A DNA stretch of 64,000 nt, taken from positions 19,089 to 83,088 of the forward strand of contig JAMLID010000012.1 in the NCBI GenBank assembly GCA_023954355.1, given 5' to 3'. The position numbers and the translations under genes were made by a program. The notes beneath the pieces were generated by a model that did no database searches, was not told the origin of the DNA, and saw only the letters and a list, made by a program, of their open reading frames with translations. Source of the DNA: Oligoflexia bacterium. GTDB lineage: Bacteria; Bdellovibrionota; UBA1018; CAIPTA01. Each line of letters starts with the position of its first letter. The stretch's first letter is position 1. Below, piece by piece: positions 1 through 9,418 of this stretch.

Positions 1-947
1 GAGTCATGAAAGTGGATTCGACGAATAGCCTCTGCTAAGAGACCAGCCACAGTTAGTACTTCAATTTTTCCACAATCTTTAGCTTCTTGGCTTAGGGGGA
101 TTGTATCTGTACATACGAGTTTTTTGATACAAGACTCTTTAATTCGCTTGATCGCGGGGCCAGAAAGTACTGGATGTGTACAGCAAGCATAAATCTCTGT
201 AGCACCATTCTTTTTTAACGACTCTGCCGCCTCGGTAAGAGTACCTGCCGTATCAACCATATCATCAAGAATCAAAGCTTTCATTCCCTGAACTTCACCA
301 ACTACATGCATTGCTTTCGCAACATTCGGACCTGTTCGTCTTTTATCAATCATGGCTACTTTTGCGTTCACTTTTTTCGCATAGGCGCGAGCACGCTCTA
401 CACCACCAGCATCAGGAGAAACAATCACTAGCTCTTCTCCTTGGCCATTTTGGCATAAATTTTCACGAATATAATTTAATAAAACAGGTCGAGCAAAAAG
501 GTTATCAAAAGGAATATTAAAAAATCCTTGAATCTGACCAGAGTGCAGATCTAAAGATACCACTCGATCTACCCCAGCAGCTGTTAATAAATCGGCCACT
601 AGTTTTGCAGTGATCGGTGTTCTTGGCTGAACTTTTCGGTCTTGTCTTGCGTATCCATAATAAGGCATTACAGCGGTAATCGAACTTACGCTCGCTCGTT
701 TCATCGTATCTACAGTAACCAATAGCTCCATCAAATTATCATTCACAGGTGCACAGGTAGATTGTACAAGATAAACGTTCTTACCTCTCACGCTCTCTTG
801 GATTTCGACAAAGATTTCGTTATCGCTAAAACGGCGAAAATCTGCCTTACTTAAATCTACCCCTAAACTTTGCGCTATTTTCTCAGCTAGAGGTTGGTTA
901 GAGGTTCCTGCAAAAATTTGTAAACTAGTGGGAGTAGATGATGCCAT
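1..947 (-). CDS. prs: Ribose-phosphate pyrophosphokinase (partial at window edge)
   Basis: This enzyme makes phosphoribosyl pyrophosphate from ribose-5-phosphate and ATP in the cytoplasm, feeding purine, pyrimidine, NAD, His and Trp synthesis. The minus-strand frame opens with ATG at 947 (MASSTPTSLQIFAGTSNQ) and carries the family's FSDNEIFVEI and VYLVQST signatures. It stays open for 315 codons to the window edge. The visible end reads RRIHFHD, which matches the family's final RRIH segment, so only a few C-terminal residues are missing. A TTGAAT-N17-TATAGT promoter lies just upstream and divergent from tsaD. The identification is secure from family knowledge. Confidence 0.96.
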   Translation of the reverse strand, partial: MASSTPTSLQIFAGTSNQPLAEKIAQSLGVDLSKADFRRFSDNEIFVEIQESVRGKNVYLVQSTCAPVNDNLMELLVTVDTMKRASVSSITAVMPYYGYARQDRKVQPRTPITAKLVADLLTAAGVDRVVSLDLHSGQIQGFFNIPFDNLFARPVLLNYIRENLCQNGQGEELVIVSPDAGGVERARAYAKKVNAKVAMIDKRRTGPNVAKAMHVVGEVQGMKALILDDMVDTAGTLTEAAESLKKNGATEIYACCTHPVLSGPAIKRIKESCIKKLVCTDTIPLSQEAKDCGKIEVLTVAGLLAEAIRRIHFHD

Positions 948-955
948 TTGTGGGC

Positions 956-984
956 ACTATACCCCCCCCTGTCGTCGGATTCAA
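956..984 (-). promoter_or_regulatory. Sigma-70-type promoter of prs, near-leaderless
   Basis: On the minus strand TTGAAT (979-984) is followed by a 17-nt spacer with an eight-base run of one nucleotide, then TATAGT (956-961). Transcription would start near 949, two or three bases before the prs ATG at 947, so there is no room for a Shine-Dalgarno site. The assignment rests on consensus match and spacing only. Confidence 0.6.
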
Positions 985-1028
985 CGGATTCCTGTTGTAG
1001 ATTGCATAGGGATGTCATAACAAATGGT

Positions 1029-2072
1029 ATGGCTTTTCGAATACTTGGGATCGAGACTTCCTGCGACGAAACTTCTGCCGCGGTGGTGCAATTTTCAAAT
1101 CTCTCAGACATTAAGGTTTTGTCTGATGTAACTGCTCGTCAAGAAGAGATCCATGAGCGTTTTGGGGGCATTGTTCCTGAACTTGCCTCAAGAAGACACT
1201 TAGAGTCGCTGCTCCCAGTGGTTCGCCATGCCATAGAAAAATCTGGACTAAAGTATTCAGATCTTTCTGCTATTAGTGTAACTACTAAACCAGGCCTCAT
1301 TGGCTCACTATTGATTGGGGTTAATGGAGCTAAAACCCTCTGTTATTCTTTAAATATTCCCTTAATTTCTATAAACCACCTAGAAGCCCATCTTTCGGCG
1401 ATTTTGCTAGAAGAGCCAGCCATTGAATTACCAGCTCTAGGGCTGATTGTTTCTGGTGGGCACACTTCACTTTATAAAATTTCTGATTCTTGGTCGAAGT
1501 TTTCTGCCTTAGCCCATACTCGCGATGATGCAGCTGGAGAAGCCTTTGACAAAGGTGCAAGGTTATTAGGGCTACCATATCCCGGTGGACCGCAAATTTC
1601 TAAGCTTGCTGAGGATGGAAACCCCAGTGCCATTGAGTTTCCTCGCTCTCTTCCTGGAAAAACAAATATTGAATTTAGTTTTTCGGGCCTAAAAACCTCA
1701 CTCTCGAATTATTTAGCCAAAAATCCAGAACCTAATCTTTCCGATCTAAGTGCTTCATTTCAAGAAGCCATTGTGGATTCTCTTGTTGAAAAAACGAAAA
1801 ATGCCATTCAGCTTACGGGAATGAAAACAGTCGTAGTAGCGGGAGGAGTGGCCGCTAATAATAGATTACGAGAAAAAATGGAAGCCCGCCTGAAAGGAAA
1901 AGCCAAAGTGTTTTTTCCCTCTATGCAGTTTTGTACTGACAATGGAGCCATGGTAGCCGCTGCAGGTGTAGTTAAGTTTTTAGAAAAAGATTTTATCTCG
2001 GGACCAGATCTCTTTCATACAGAAGTGGCTCCTAAAACTGAAGCAAGAGCAAGAAAAGGAAAAGTCTTGTGA
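1029..2072 (+). CDS. tsaD: tRNA N6-adenosine threonylcarbamoyltransferase TsaD
   Basis: TsaD transfers the threonylcarbamoyl group to A37 of ANN-decoding tRNAs, working with TsaB, TsaC and TsaE. I chose ATG 1029 (MAFRILGIETSCDETSAA), which gives 347 residues, the usual family length; the frame is open further upstream but that part is unrelated to the family. GIETSCDETSAA is the N-terminal ASKHA signature, and the metal-binding HLEAH motif sits at residues 117-121. A late DNGAM motif matches the conserved C-terminal site. The stop overlaps the GTG start of rsmA by 4 bp, so the two are probably translationally coupled. Confidence 0.97.
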   Translation: MAFRILGIETSCDETSAAVVQFSNLSDIKVLSDVTARQEEIHERFGGIVPELASRRHLESLLPVVRHAIEKSGLKYSDLSAISVTTKPGLIGSLLIGVNGAKTLCYSLNIPLISINHLEAHLSAILLEEPAIELPALGLIVSGGHTSLYKISDSWSKFSALAHTRDDAAGEAFDKGARLLGLPYPGGPQISKLAEDGNPSAIEFPRSLPGKTNIEFSFSGLKTSLSNYLAKNPEPNLSDLSASFQEAIVDSLVEKTKNAIQLTGMKTVVVAGGVAANNRLREKMEARLKGKAKVFFPSMQFCTDNGAMVAAAGVVKFLEKDFISGPDLFHTEVAPKTEARARKGKVL

Positions 2073-2920
2073 AGCGTAAACGAGTTTTTGCAAAAAAATC
2101 ATTGGGACAAAACTTTTTGGTAGACCAAAAAGCCATACAAACCATAGTAGACCAAGTTCCAGAAACAGAGCTTTTGTTAGAAATTGGACCAGGCAGAGGC
2201 GCTATTAGCACTCACTTAGTGGGAAAATCTGCAAACTATTTCTTACTCGAAAAAGATGATGAATTAGCCTCAGCGATAGGAACTACTTTATTTGTACATG
2301 GCTCAAGAACCCACCATGTGTTTCACGATGATGCTTTGGAATTTAATTGGGAGAAAATTTGGAGCGAGAAAAACTTAGATTCTAGCAAAAAACTCGTTGT
2401 GGTAGGAAATCTCCCCTACAATGTGGCCACAGAAATTCTTTTTCGTTTACTAGATCTAGAACAAAAAATAGAAAAAATGGTTTTAATGTTCCAAAAAGAA
2501 GTAGGCGATAGAATTGCAGCTAAGCCAGGGACTAAACATTATGGATTTATCTCTATTGCCACTAGTATTTATTTCGACATTGAAAAAATTCTTGTACTTG
2601 GCCCTCAGTCATTTAAACCGGCTCCAAAGGTACACTCGATAGTTCTTTCGTTACAAAAAAGAAAAGAGCCTCTAATTCATTTAGCGTCAGATGAGTGGGT
2701 CTTATTTTCTAAATTAGTAAGAGCCTGTTTTGCCCACAGAAGAAAAACGGTAGAGAATTCATTAAAAATAGAAATTTCAAAAGTTTTTCCTACTCTGTCT
2801 TCATCAGACACTATTAAAAAGATCTTTTCTCAGGCTAAAATAGATGAAAAGCGAAGGGCTGAATCCATCGCAATTGAAGAATTTTATACACTTTATAAAG
2901 TCTGTAGGTCTATGCAATGA
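2069..2920 (+). CDS. rsmA: 16S rRNA dimethyladenosine transferase RsmA (KsgA)
   Basis: RsmA dimethylates two adjacent adenosines near the 3' end of 16S rRNA during late 30S assembly, using S-adenosylmethionine. The 283-residue protein starts with GTG inside the tsaD stop region. It shows the family N-terminus KKSLGQNFLVD, the SAM-binding LEIGPGRGAIS motif and the catalytic NLPYNVATEIL motif. The C-terminal part (ACFAHRRKTVENSL) is also typical. It overlaps smpB by 4 bp (ATGA), making a tight tsaD-rsmA-smpB run of translation-quality genes. Confidence 0.97.
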   Translation: MKRKRVFAKKSLGQNFLVDQKAIQTIVDQVPETELLLEIGPGRGAISTHLVGKSANYFLLEKDDELASAIGTTLFVHGSRTHHVFHDDALEFNWEKIWSEKNLDSSKKLVVVGNLPYNVATEILFRLLDLEQKIEKMVLMFQKEVGDRIAAKPGTKHYGFISIATSIYFDIEKILVLGPQSFKPAPKVHSIVLSLQKRKEPLIHLASDEWVLFSKLVRACFAHRRKTVENSLKIEISKVFPTLSSSDTIKKIFSQAKIDEKRRAESIAIEEFYTLYKVCRSMQ

Positions 2921-3372
2921 AATCGGAAGGTCGAAAAATTATAGCCACAAATAAGGATGCCAGATTTCGTTACTTCATTGAAGATACTTTTGAAGCGGGA
3001 TTAGTTCTTACAGGCACCGAAGTAAAATCACTTCGTACAGGGAAGGCACAGCTTTCTGACGCGTATGTTTTTATCAAAGATGGCGAAGCCTTTTTATCCA
3101 ATGCTCATATTGAAGAATATACTCACGGCAACAGGGAGAACCATAACCCTCTTAGAATACGCAAATTACTTTTAAATAAAAAAGAAATTGAACAAATTTC
3201 TGCCGCAGTGAATGAAAAAGGTAAAACCGTAGTTCCCACTCAAATGTATTTTACCAAAGGCAAAGCTAAAGTTGAGATCGGCATCGGTAAAGGGAAAAAA
3301 CTTCACGATAAACGAGATTCTATTAAAGAACGCGACTCTAAACGTGAAATGGATAGAGCTAGAAAACGTTAG
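2917..3372 (+). CDS. smpB: SsrA-binding protein SmpB
   Basis: SmpB binds tmRNA and carries it to stalled ribosomes for trans-translation. The 151-residue length is normal. The core motifs are intact: RYFIEDTFEAGLVLTGTEVK at the N-terminus, SDAYVFIKDGEAFL in the OB fold, and a basic C-terminal tail (KGKKLHDKRDSIKERD). The ATG overlaps the rsmA stop. No tmRNA gene is visible in this window. Confidence 0.97.
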   Translation: MKSEGRKIIATNKDARFRYFIEDTFEAGLVLTGTEVKSLRTGKAQLSDAYVFIKDGEAFLSNAHIEEYTHGNRENHNPLRIRKLLLNKKEIEQISAAVNEKGKTVVPTQMYFTKGKAKVEIGIGKGKKLHDKRDSIKERDSKREMDRARKR

Positions 3373-3428
3373 ACGTTTTTTCAATATGCTAGTTAGCTTT
3401 CTAAGCAAACCTACTATAGAATTTCTTT

Positions 3429-5249
3429 ATGGATAAAATCGCTAATTCTCCAACAATCGCTCAGGCATTTAAAAAAAGAACTTTTCAAGAACCTAAGAAA
3501 GTAGGCTTTCGTTATAAAAAATCCGGTGAATGGATCGATGTAACTTTTGAAGAGCATTATAAAAATGTTCAGCAAATCGCTTGTGCATTAATGCATTTAG
3601 GTGTGAAAAAAAATACGAAGGTAAATATTTTAGCTCAAACCTCTATTTACTGGAGCCAAATGGATTTAGCGATACTCTGTTCAGGTGGCATTACCGTACC
3701 TGTTTATCCAACGAGCACACCCGAAGATACAACGTTCATTATTAATCACTGTGAATCAGAAATTATTTTTGTTGATGACTTTATAAACTTAAAAAAATTA
3801 GCAAATCTTGCTAAAAGCTGTTCGGGTTTAAAAAAGGTAATTGTTAATTTCGAATTTCTAGAATCTGAGCTAGCAGATACGCATTTAGAAATTATTCATT
3901 GGAATAAATTATTAGATATTGGATTAAACCAAGGCAAAACAAAACTAAGTCAGTTTGAAGAAAATTTAGATTCTATTAAAGAAGATGATATTTTTACCAT
4001 CTGCTATACATCGGGCACAACCGGCACCCCTAAGGGAGTAGTACTAACTCATCGTTCAATCGGTTCTACGATGAAAGATGTAAGCATTGTGATGGATGGC
4101 ATTTTGTCAGAGCAAGAAGAGTTATTATCTTTTCTACCTATGAGTCATATTTTTGGTAAGTGGGAGAGCATGACTCCTTATTATTTAGGGTGGCAGTCTA
4201 GTTATGCTGAATCTATTGATACCTTAGTTGGCAACTTAGCTGAAGTACGACCCACTTTATGGATTGCGGTTCCAAGAATTTTTGAAAAAGTTTATGCAAA
4301 AATTATGTTACAAGTTTCTGAAAGCCCACCGGCCAAACAAAAAATATTCAAGTGGGCCATTGCCATAGGAAAAAAAGTCCTAGATACACGACAAGCTGGT
4401 AAAAAGCCAAAAATCACTGACCTTGCTCAATTAGAGCTCGCCAAAAAATTAGTTTTTAATAAAATTTCTGATCGCTTCGGAGGAAGAATTCGCTTTTGTT
4501 TAAGTGGTTCAGCACCTCTGGCAAAAAACATTCAGGAGTTTATGCATATTGTAGGTGTGCCTGTATATGAAGGTTATGGTCTCACAGAAACCTGTGCCCC
4601 AGTTTGTGTAAATCTTCCTAATGCAAATAAGTTCGGTACCGTAGGAAAATTATTTCCCGAAGTTCTGGCTAAAATAGCAGAAGACGGAGAAATTCTTTTA
4701 AAAACAGATAAAAACTTTACCTCTTATTACAAAAATCCTGAAGCTACGGCTGAATCGCTAAAAGACAATTGGTTCTATACAGGAGATATTGGTCATTTAG
4801 ATGAAGATGGCTATCTGTGTATTACCGATCGTAAAAAAGACTTAATTAAAACCGCAGGGGGGAAATTTATCGCTCCTCAAAAAATTGAAAGCCTAGCAAA
4901 ACATGAATCTGTTATTAGCCAAATCGTAGTCTATGGCGATCAAAAACCCTATGCAGTAGCCCTAATCACTACAAACCCAGAAGTATTAGCAAAGTTTGCA
5001 CAAGATAATAAGCTTATCTATAGCGAATACGCTGAGCTTTTAAAAAACCCTAAAGTTTTAGAAGAAGTAGACTCTGCAATAGAAAGAGTAAATAAAAAGC
5101 TAGCTCGCTACGAAACGATTAAAAAATTTATTTTAGTTGCGTCTGAGTTCACTGTAGAGTCAGGAGAACTTACCCCTTCTATGAAAATTAAAAGGAAACA
5201 CATTTGCTCAAAATATCAAAAGCAATTAGATGCTTTGTATACGGAGTAA
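3429..5249 (+). CDS. Long-chain fatty acid--CoA ligase, AMP-forming
   Basis: This is an ANL-superfamily acyl-CoA synthetase of the long-chain type, which activates fatty acids via acyl-adenylate to acyl-CoA. The 606-residue protein has the P-loop YTSGTTGTPKG from about residue 193. It also has the VYEGYGLTETCAP adenylate motif, the WFYTGDIGHLDEDGYL hinge region and the DRKKDLIKTAGGKFIAPQKI motif. It resembles FadD15 and eukaryotic-type ACSL more than E. coli FadD, which is an inference from these long-chain linker motifs. It may feed the electron-transfer module etfAB plus the Fe-S oxidoreductase near 24-28 kb. Exact chain-length preference cannot be read from sequence. Confidence 0.92.
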   Translation: MDKIANSPTIAQAFKKRTFQEPKKVGFRYKKSGEWIDVTFEEHYKNVQQIACALMHLGVKKNTKVNILAQTSIYWSQMDLAILCSGGITVPVYPTSTPEDTTFIINHCESEIIFVDDFINLKKLANLAKSCSGLKKVIVNFEFLESELADTHLEIIHWNKLLDIGLNQGKTKLSQFEENLDSIKEDDIFTICYTSGTTGTPKGVVLTHRSIGSTMKDVSIVMDGILSEQEELLSFLPMSHIFGKWESMTPYYLGWQSSYAESIDTLVGNLAEVRPTLWIAVPRIFEKVYAKIMLQVSESPPAKQKIFKWAIAIGKKVLDTRQAGKKPKITDLAQLELAKKLVFNKISDRFGGRIRFCLSGSAPLAKNIQEFMHIVGVPVYEGYGLTETCAPVCVNLPNANKFGTVGKLFPEVLAKIAEDGEILLKTDKNFTSYYKNPEATAESLKDNWFYTGDIGHLDEDGYLCITDRKKDLIKTAGGKFIAPQKIESLAKHESVISQIVVYGDQKPYAVALITTNPEVLAKFAQDNKLIYSEYAELLKNPKVLEEVDSAIERVNKKLARYETIKKFILVASEFTVESGELTPSMKIKRKHICSKYQKQLDALYTE

Positions 5250-5258
5250 TGTCTTTTA

Positions 5259-5987
5259 GTGCCCGATTTAATTTTTGAAAACTCGCGACTGGTAGAAATT
5301 TACGATTCTTTTGATGGTCAACGAAATGACCTGATTCATTATTTATCTCTAGCAAAAGAATTAAACGCCAATTCTATTTTAGACATAGGAAGTGGAACAG
5401 GGTGCTTTGCCTGCATGCTAGCAGAAGAAGGCTTTAAAGTTATCGGCTTAGAACCTGCAGAAGCTTCTCTAAGCTACGCAAAAAAGAAACCTTATGCAAA
5501 TAAAGTAAATTGGATTTTAGGAGATGCAACCATGCTCTCTCCAATGAATATAGATTTGGCCATAATGACAGGCAATGTTGCACAAGTGTTTTTAACCGAT
5601 ACTTCTTGGGAAGAGGTTCTTGTAGGCACTCATAAATCTCTTCGTACAAGCGGTTACTTTGTTTTTGAGGTAAGAGACCCCTCAAAAAAAGCTTGGCTAG
5701 ATTGGAAAAAAGAAAAAACATATGGCTGTTTAAATATACCTGATATCGGTAAAGTTGAAAGCTGGTGTGAAGTGCTAAATGTAGCCAATGAATTAGTAAG
5801 TTTTCGTTGGACCTACGTATTTCACAAAGACAATCAAGTAATCACGTCGGATTCAACTTTGCGCTTTCGCTCCAAAACGTCTATAGAAAACTCATTATGC
5901 AAAATGGGATTCACAGTAGAAGAAATACGAGATGCACCTGATAGACCTGGCAAAGAGCTCGTCTTCATTACTAAAAAGAATGATTAG
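5259..5987 (+). CDS. Class I SAM-dependent methyltransferase, substrate unknown
   Basis: The 242-residue protein has a Rossmann methyltransferase core. The SAM-binding loop LDIGSGTGCFA starts near residue 41, the acidic motif II is GLEPAEASL, and NWILGDATML corresponds to motif III. A MTGNVAQVF segment follows. It starts with GTG at 5259, with a GGAG sequence about 12 bases upstream, and lies only 9 bp after the acyl-CoA ligase, so the two are probably cotranscribed. Nothing indicates the methyl acceptor. It ends just before an inverted-repeat element that separates it from convergent gdhA. Confidence 0.8.
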   Translation: MPDLIFENSRLVEIYDSFDGQRNDLIHYLSLAKELNANSILDIGSGTGCFACMLAEEGFKVIGLEPAEASLSYAKKKPYANKVNWILGDATMLSPMNIDLAIMTGNVAQVFLTDTSWEEVLVGTHKSLRTSGYFVFEVRDPSKKAWLDWKKEKTYGCLNIPDIGKVESWCEVLNVANELVSFRWTYVFHKDNQVITSDSTLRFRSKTSIENSLCKMGFTVEEIRDAPDRPGKELVFITKKND

Positions 5988-6023
5988 TCGATGCCCATTA
6001 GATAACATTTTTCACCATCACAC

Positions 6024-6146
6024 GAGGATTTGCAAAATTGCTTGGATCGAGGAAGCATAGCTTGGACAACCGTGAAGCGCCCTTATGGGGCGCTGGAACG
6101 GAGGACAAGCAAGCTGACGCAGAGATTAGCGATTTGGCGAAGCCGT
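6024..6146. repeat. Inverted-repeat element, copy A
   Basis: A GC-richer island lies between two convergent genes. Arms at 6024-6048 and 6122-6147 are imperfect inverted repeats of about 25 nt. At the exact centre is a perfect hairpin with a 7-bp stem: AGCGCCC (6076-6082), a five-base loop and GGGCGCT (6088-6094). The flanks accgtga before the hairpin and ggaacgga after it are nearly identical to copy D at 41.7 kb, although the hairpin stems differ. The right arm ends next to the gdhA stop codon. Confidence 0.8.
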
Positions 6147-6149
6147 ATC

Positions 6150-7427
6150 TCAAGGGAAGAGGCCGCGAAGAAGCATCGCCTTCTCTAATCTTAACATCGC
6201 TTTCGCCATAGCAGCTTTTCTCATATCGCATTTTAAGCGTACCGCAGTGTCGTGAACCTCATGAAATGCTTTTACAATTAATGAACGAAGCTTTTCATTG
6301 ATTTCATCTTCGTGCCAGAAAAAGCTTTGTATATCTTGAACCCATTCAAAATAACTTACGGTTACACCACCGGCATTGGCTAAAACGTCAGGGACAACAA
6401 AAACTCCATTTTTTACTAAAATACTATGAGCTTCATGAGTGACGGGTCCGTTAGCGCCCTCACTAATTAATTTAGCACGAATTCTATCGGCATTTTTTTC
6501 ATGAATCACATGTTCCATAGCGCAAGGTAAAAGAATCTCTACATCTAACTCTAACAGAGCTTCATTCGAAATCTTTTCTGCTTTTGTATACCCCTCAAGA
6601 GATCCATTTGTAGAAACCCACTGCATACAATCACGAATATCTAAACCATTTGCATTATAAATACCGCCAGAAACATCACTCACAGCGACTACGGTACATC
6701 CTAAGTCTGCAATCTCTCTTGCAGCCACTGCCCCTACTTTACCGAAGCCATGAACCGCGACTTTTGTATTGCTGCTCATAGGTATTTTTAAAATTTTTGC
6801 AGCTTCCTCTGCACAGTGAACCACGCCCCTACCAGTTGCATCTTCTCTACCTAGAGACCCACCAATATCAATGGGCTTTCCGGTAACTACGCCAGGGATA
6901 GCAAAACCTTTCAACTGAGAAAAAGTGTCCATCAGCCACGCCATTGTCTGCCCATCTGTTCCCACATCTGATGCAGGAATATCTCTATCGGGACCAATCA
7001 CATTAGCGATTTCAATCGTATATCTACGAGTTAATGCTTGTTTCTCTGCACGTGACAGCAAATTAGGATTCACGCGAATCCCCCCTTTTGCACCACCTAG
7101 AGGCAAACCAACAAGAGAGCACTTCATTGTCATCAGAGTGGCCAAAGCTGTAACTTCGGATAATGTTACATCTTGATGGTAACGAATACCTCCCTTACCT
7201 GGCCCAAGTGACATATTGTGCTGTACTCGATACCCTTCAAAAACATAGATTGACCCATCGTCCATACGAACTGGGACGCTAACAATCGTACTACGCTTTG
7301 GGCGTTTTAAACGATCCGCTACGTTTGGATCAATCCCTGCCAACTTGCAACTCTCATCAATAAGTTGAACAACACTTTTAAATAACCCATCTGAATAGTA
7401 AACACTGTCTTGTATTGAACCCGGCAT
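6150..7427 (-). CDS. gdhA: Glutamate dehydrogenase, NAD(P)-dependent
   Basis: GDH interconverts glutamate and 2-oxoglutarate plus ammonia, with NAD(P)H. The 425-residue hexameric-type protein shows GPGKGGIRYH and PLGGAKGGI (the substrate and catalytic Lys region), DVGTDGQTMAW, and the Rossmann motif VAVHGFGKVGAVAA. It ends in the family-typical LRGLFP. The cofactor preference is not clear from sequence alone. A leucine/phenylalanine dehydrogenase is excluded by the longer N-terminal domain and the GDH-type motifs. The gene runs minus strand, 17 bp after trxB, and is probably in one transcript with it. Confidence 0.95.
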   Translation of the reverse strand: MPGSIQDSVYYSDGLFKSVVQLIDESCKLAGIDPNVADRLKRPKRSTIVSVPVRMDDGSIYVFEGYRVQHNMSLGPGKGGIRYHQDVTLSEVTALATLMTMKCSLVGLPLGGAKGGIRVNPNLLSRAEKQALTRRYTIEIANVIGPDRDIPASDVGTDGQTMAWLMDTFSQLKGFAIPGVVTGKPIDIGGSLGREDATGRGVVHCAEEAAKILKIPMSSNTKVAVHGFGKVGAVAAREIADLGCTVVAVSDVSGGIYNANGLDIRDCMQWVSTNGSLEGYTKAEKISNEALLELDVEILLPCAMEHVIHEKNADRIRAKLISEGANGPVTHEAHSILVKNGVFVVPDVLANAGGVTVSYFEWVQDIQSFFWHEDEINEKLRSLIVKAFHEVHDTAVRLKCDMRKAAMAKAMLRLEKAMLLRGLFP

Positions 7428-7444
7428 ATACTCCCCTTAAAGAA

Positions 7445-8383
7445 TCAACCCTCTTCGGATTGAAGAAATCTCTCTGCATCAAGCGCTGACATACAACCTG
7501 TTCCAGCGGCAGTTACAGCTTGTCTATATATGTGGTCTTGTAAGTCTCCACATGCATAAAATCCAGGAACTTTTGTTTTTGTTCCATCATGAGTAATGAT
7601 GTAGCCTAGCTCATCCATATCTACACTACCCTTAAATAAATCTGAGTTCGGCTTATGTCCGATAGCCACAAACATTCCTGTTACGTCTAATTTTGTGAAT
7701 TCATTTGTTTTTAAGTTTTTAATTTTTAGACCAACCACTTCTCCGTCACCTAAAATTTCTTCCACTGCAGAATCCCAAACCATTTTTATTTTAGGATTAT
7801 TTAAAACACGGTTCTGCATTGCTTTAGACGCTCTTAATTCATCTCTTCTGTGAATGAGATAAACTGTTTTCGCAAACTTTGTTAAAAAAGTTGCTTCTTC
7901 AGCTGCTGTATCTCCACCACCAATTACTGCGATGTCTTGATTACGAAAGAAAAATCCATCACAAGTTGCACAGGCAGAAACACCTTTACCAATCAGACTT
8001 TGCTCTTTTGGAATCCCCAAATACTTTGCACTAGCACCAGTAGCGGCGATCAACGTTTTTGTTTCGAATGAAGTTCCATTATCTAAAGTGATTCGAAATG
8101 GTCTTTTTGTTAAATCTACTTTAGTTACTGTCGCTTGAATAAAACGCGTACCAAATCTTTCTGCTTGCTTAGTACAAGCATCCATTAACTCTGGACCCAT
8201 TACTCCCTTTTCAAATCCCGGAAAATTTTCTACTTCGGTCGTAGTAGTTAACTGACCGCCTGGCTGACCGCCATGTATAAGTAGTGGCTTTAAATCAGCA
8301 CGAGCAGCATAGATGGCAGCTGTTAATCCAGCAGGACCAGACCCTAAAATAGTAACTGTCTCAAGGGATTCTGGCTTTATCAT
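7445..8383 (-). CDS. trxB: Thioredoxin-disulfide reductase
   Basis: TrxB passes electrons from NADPH via FAD and a redox disulfide to thioredoxin. I chose ATG 8383 (MIKPESLETV), giving 312 residues; a TTG eight codons upstream would only add a poor N-terminus. The FAD-binding ILGSGPAGLTAAIYAAR motif, the active-site CATC (Cys138 and Cys141), the NADPH motif IGGGDTAAEEA and the C-terminal FYACGDLQD motif are all present. It is divergent from the pseudouridine synthase gene at 8502. Confidence 0.96.
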   Translation of the reverse strand: MIKPESLETVTILGSGPAGLTAAIYAARADLKPLLIHGGQPGGQLTTTTEVENFPGFEKGVMGPELMDACTKQAERFGTRFIQATVTKVDLTKRPFRITLDNGTSFETKTLIAATGASAKYLGIPKEQSLIGKGVSACATCDGFFFRNQDIAVIGGGDTAAEEATFLTKFAKTVYLIHRRDELRASKAMQNRVLNNPKIKMVWDSAVEEILGDGEVVGLKIKNLKTNEFTKLDVTGMFVAIGHKPNSDLFKGSVDMDELGYIITHDGTKTKVPGFYACGDLQDHIYRQAVTAAGTGCMSALDAERFLQSEEG

Positions 8384-8466
8384 GGAAGTACCTACTTTCT
8401 TTCGCAAATTAAGAGTCTGTCGCGATCTTAATTCCGATCTGCATCCGACTCAAGTCAAAGACAATA

Positions 8467-8495
8467 TTGTCAAAACTATCGCGGCGCGATATAGG
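8467..8495 (+). promoter_or_regulatory. Sigma-70-type promoter of the pseudouridine synthase gene
   Basis: TTGTCA (8467-8472) and TATAGG (8490-8495) are separated by exactly 17 nt. The predicted start of transcription falls on or next to the ATG at 8502. An AGGA lies at 8493-8496, overlapping the -10 box, so a leadered transcript from further upstream cannot be excluded. Confidence 0.45.
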
Positions 8496-8501
8496 ATCTT
8501 T

Positions 8502-9401
8502 ATGCAAAAGCTACAGCTTTTTTACAGAAAAAAAATCGAAGACTCTCGACTTGATAAAATTATTCCCAGTGAACACCCGGCAATTTCACGAAACACTGCA
8601 AGAAAACTTATTGAATCGGGCAGTGTATATGTAAACCGCAAGCGCTGTAGACAAAACGCAAAAATCCTTCAAGTTGGCGACCAAATTACCCTCCATTTTC
8701 CTGATGAGAGCCGACAAAATGAACAAGACTTTGTTTTCAAGCCAGAATTAATTTTATATGAAGACGAGTCGATCATTGTGGTGAACAAACCCCCTTTTCT
8801 CCCCACCCATGACACAATTGACTCTAGTCGTAATAATCTTGCCAGAAGCCTAAAAGTTTATTTGGAAAAACAAAAACCAAATCCCTATTTAGGAATCCAC
8901 CACCGCTTAGACCGAGAAACCAGTGGAGCAATATTGTTTACGAAAAAAACCGAAGCAAATGCGGCAATTGCACAAGCTTTTCAAGATAGAACCGTAAAGA
9001 AAACATACTTGGCAATTGTTGAAGGCTTATTTGAAAAAGAAGTCACGATAGAAAACCATATCGGGCCGAGCAAAAAAAACAAACGAATTCAAGCAAGTGT
9101 GTTTAGAGGTGGCAAATATGCAAAAACAACTCTCACCCCTCTACAACAAAATCGTAAAACAAAGCCCTATACTAGTCTGGTAGTTGCTAAGCCCGAAACA
9201 GGGCGAATGCACCAAATCCGCGTTCACTTATCTGAGGCAAATTATCCAATCCTAGGTGATCCACTATATGGCCGCCAAAGAGAACGCACGAATTCACGAT
9301 TAATGCTTCACGCTTGGAAACTAGAAATCCTTGGGAAAACATTTATTGCCAACCCTCCTGAAGACTTTCTTGCTCTTGATTTCGAGCCCCCAAAGAGTTA
9401 G
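8502..9401 (+). CDS. RluA/RluD-family rRNA pseudouridine synthase
   Basis: Enzymes of this family isomerise specific uridines of rRNA (or tRNA) to pseudouridine. From ATG 8502 the protein has 299 residues. Residues of about 15-60 (SRLDKIIPSEHPAISRNTAR...) form an S4-type RNA-binding domain. The catalytic motif HRLDRETSGAILF carries the nucleophile Asp137, and GRMHQIRVHLS is the second family signature. The open frame continues upstream to 8313 into trxB, but that extension is antisense to trxB and has no family match. Which uridine is modified cannot be told. Confidence 0.9.
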   Translation: MQKLQLFYRKKIEDSRLDKIIPSEHPAISRNTARKLIESGSVYVNRKRCRQNAKILQVGDQITLHFPDESRQNEQDFVFKPELILYEDESIIVVNKPPFLPTHDTIDSSRNNLARSLKVYLEKQKPNPYLGIHHRLDRETSGAILFTKKTEANAAIAQAFQDRTVKKTYLAIVEGLFEKEVTIENHIGPSKKNKRIQASVFRGGKYAKTTLTPLQQNRKTKPYTSLVVAKPETGRMHQIRVHLSEANYPILGDPLYGRQRERTNSRLMLHAWKLEILGKTFIANPPEDFLALDFEPPKS

Positions 9402-9418
9402 TTTCTTCTCACTTCAAC

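Noticed and set aside
5998..6231. Minus-strand open frame at the gdhA end
   Set aside because: It overlaps the gdhA 3' end out of frame and consists mainly of repeat copy A. It has no ribosome site or family resemblance.
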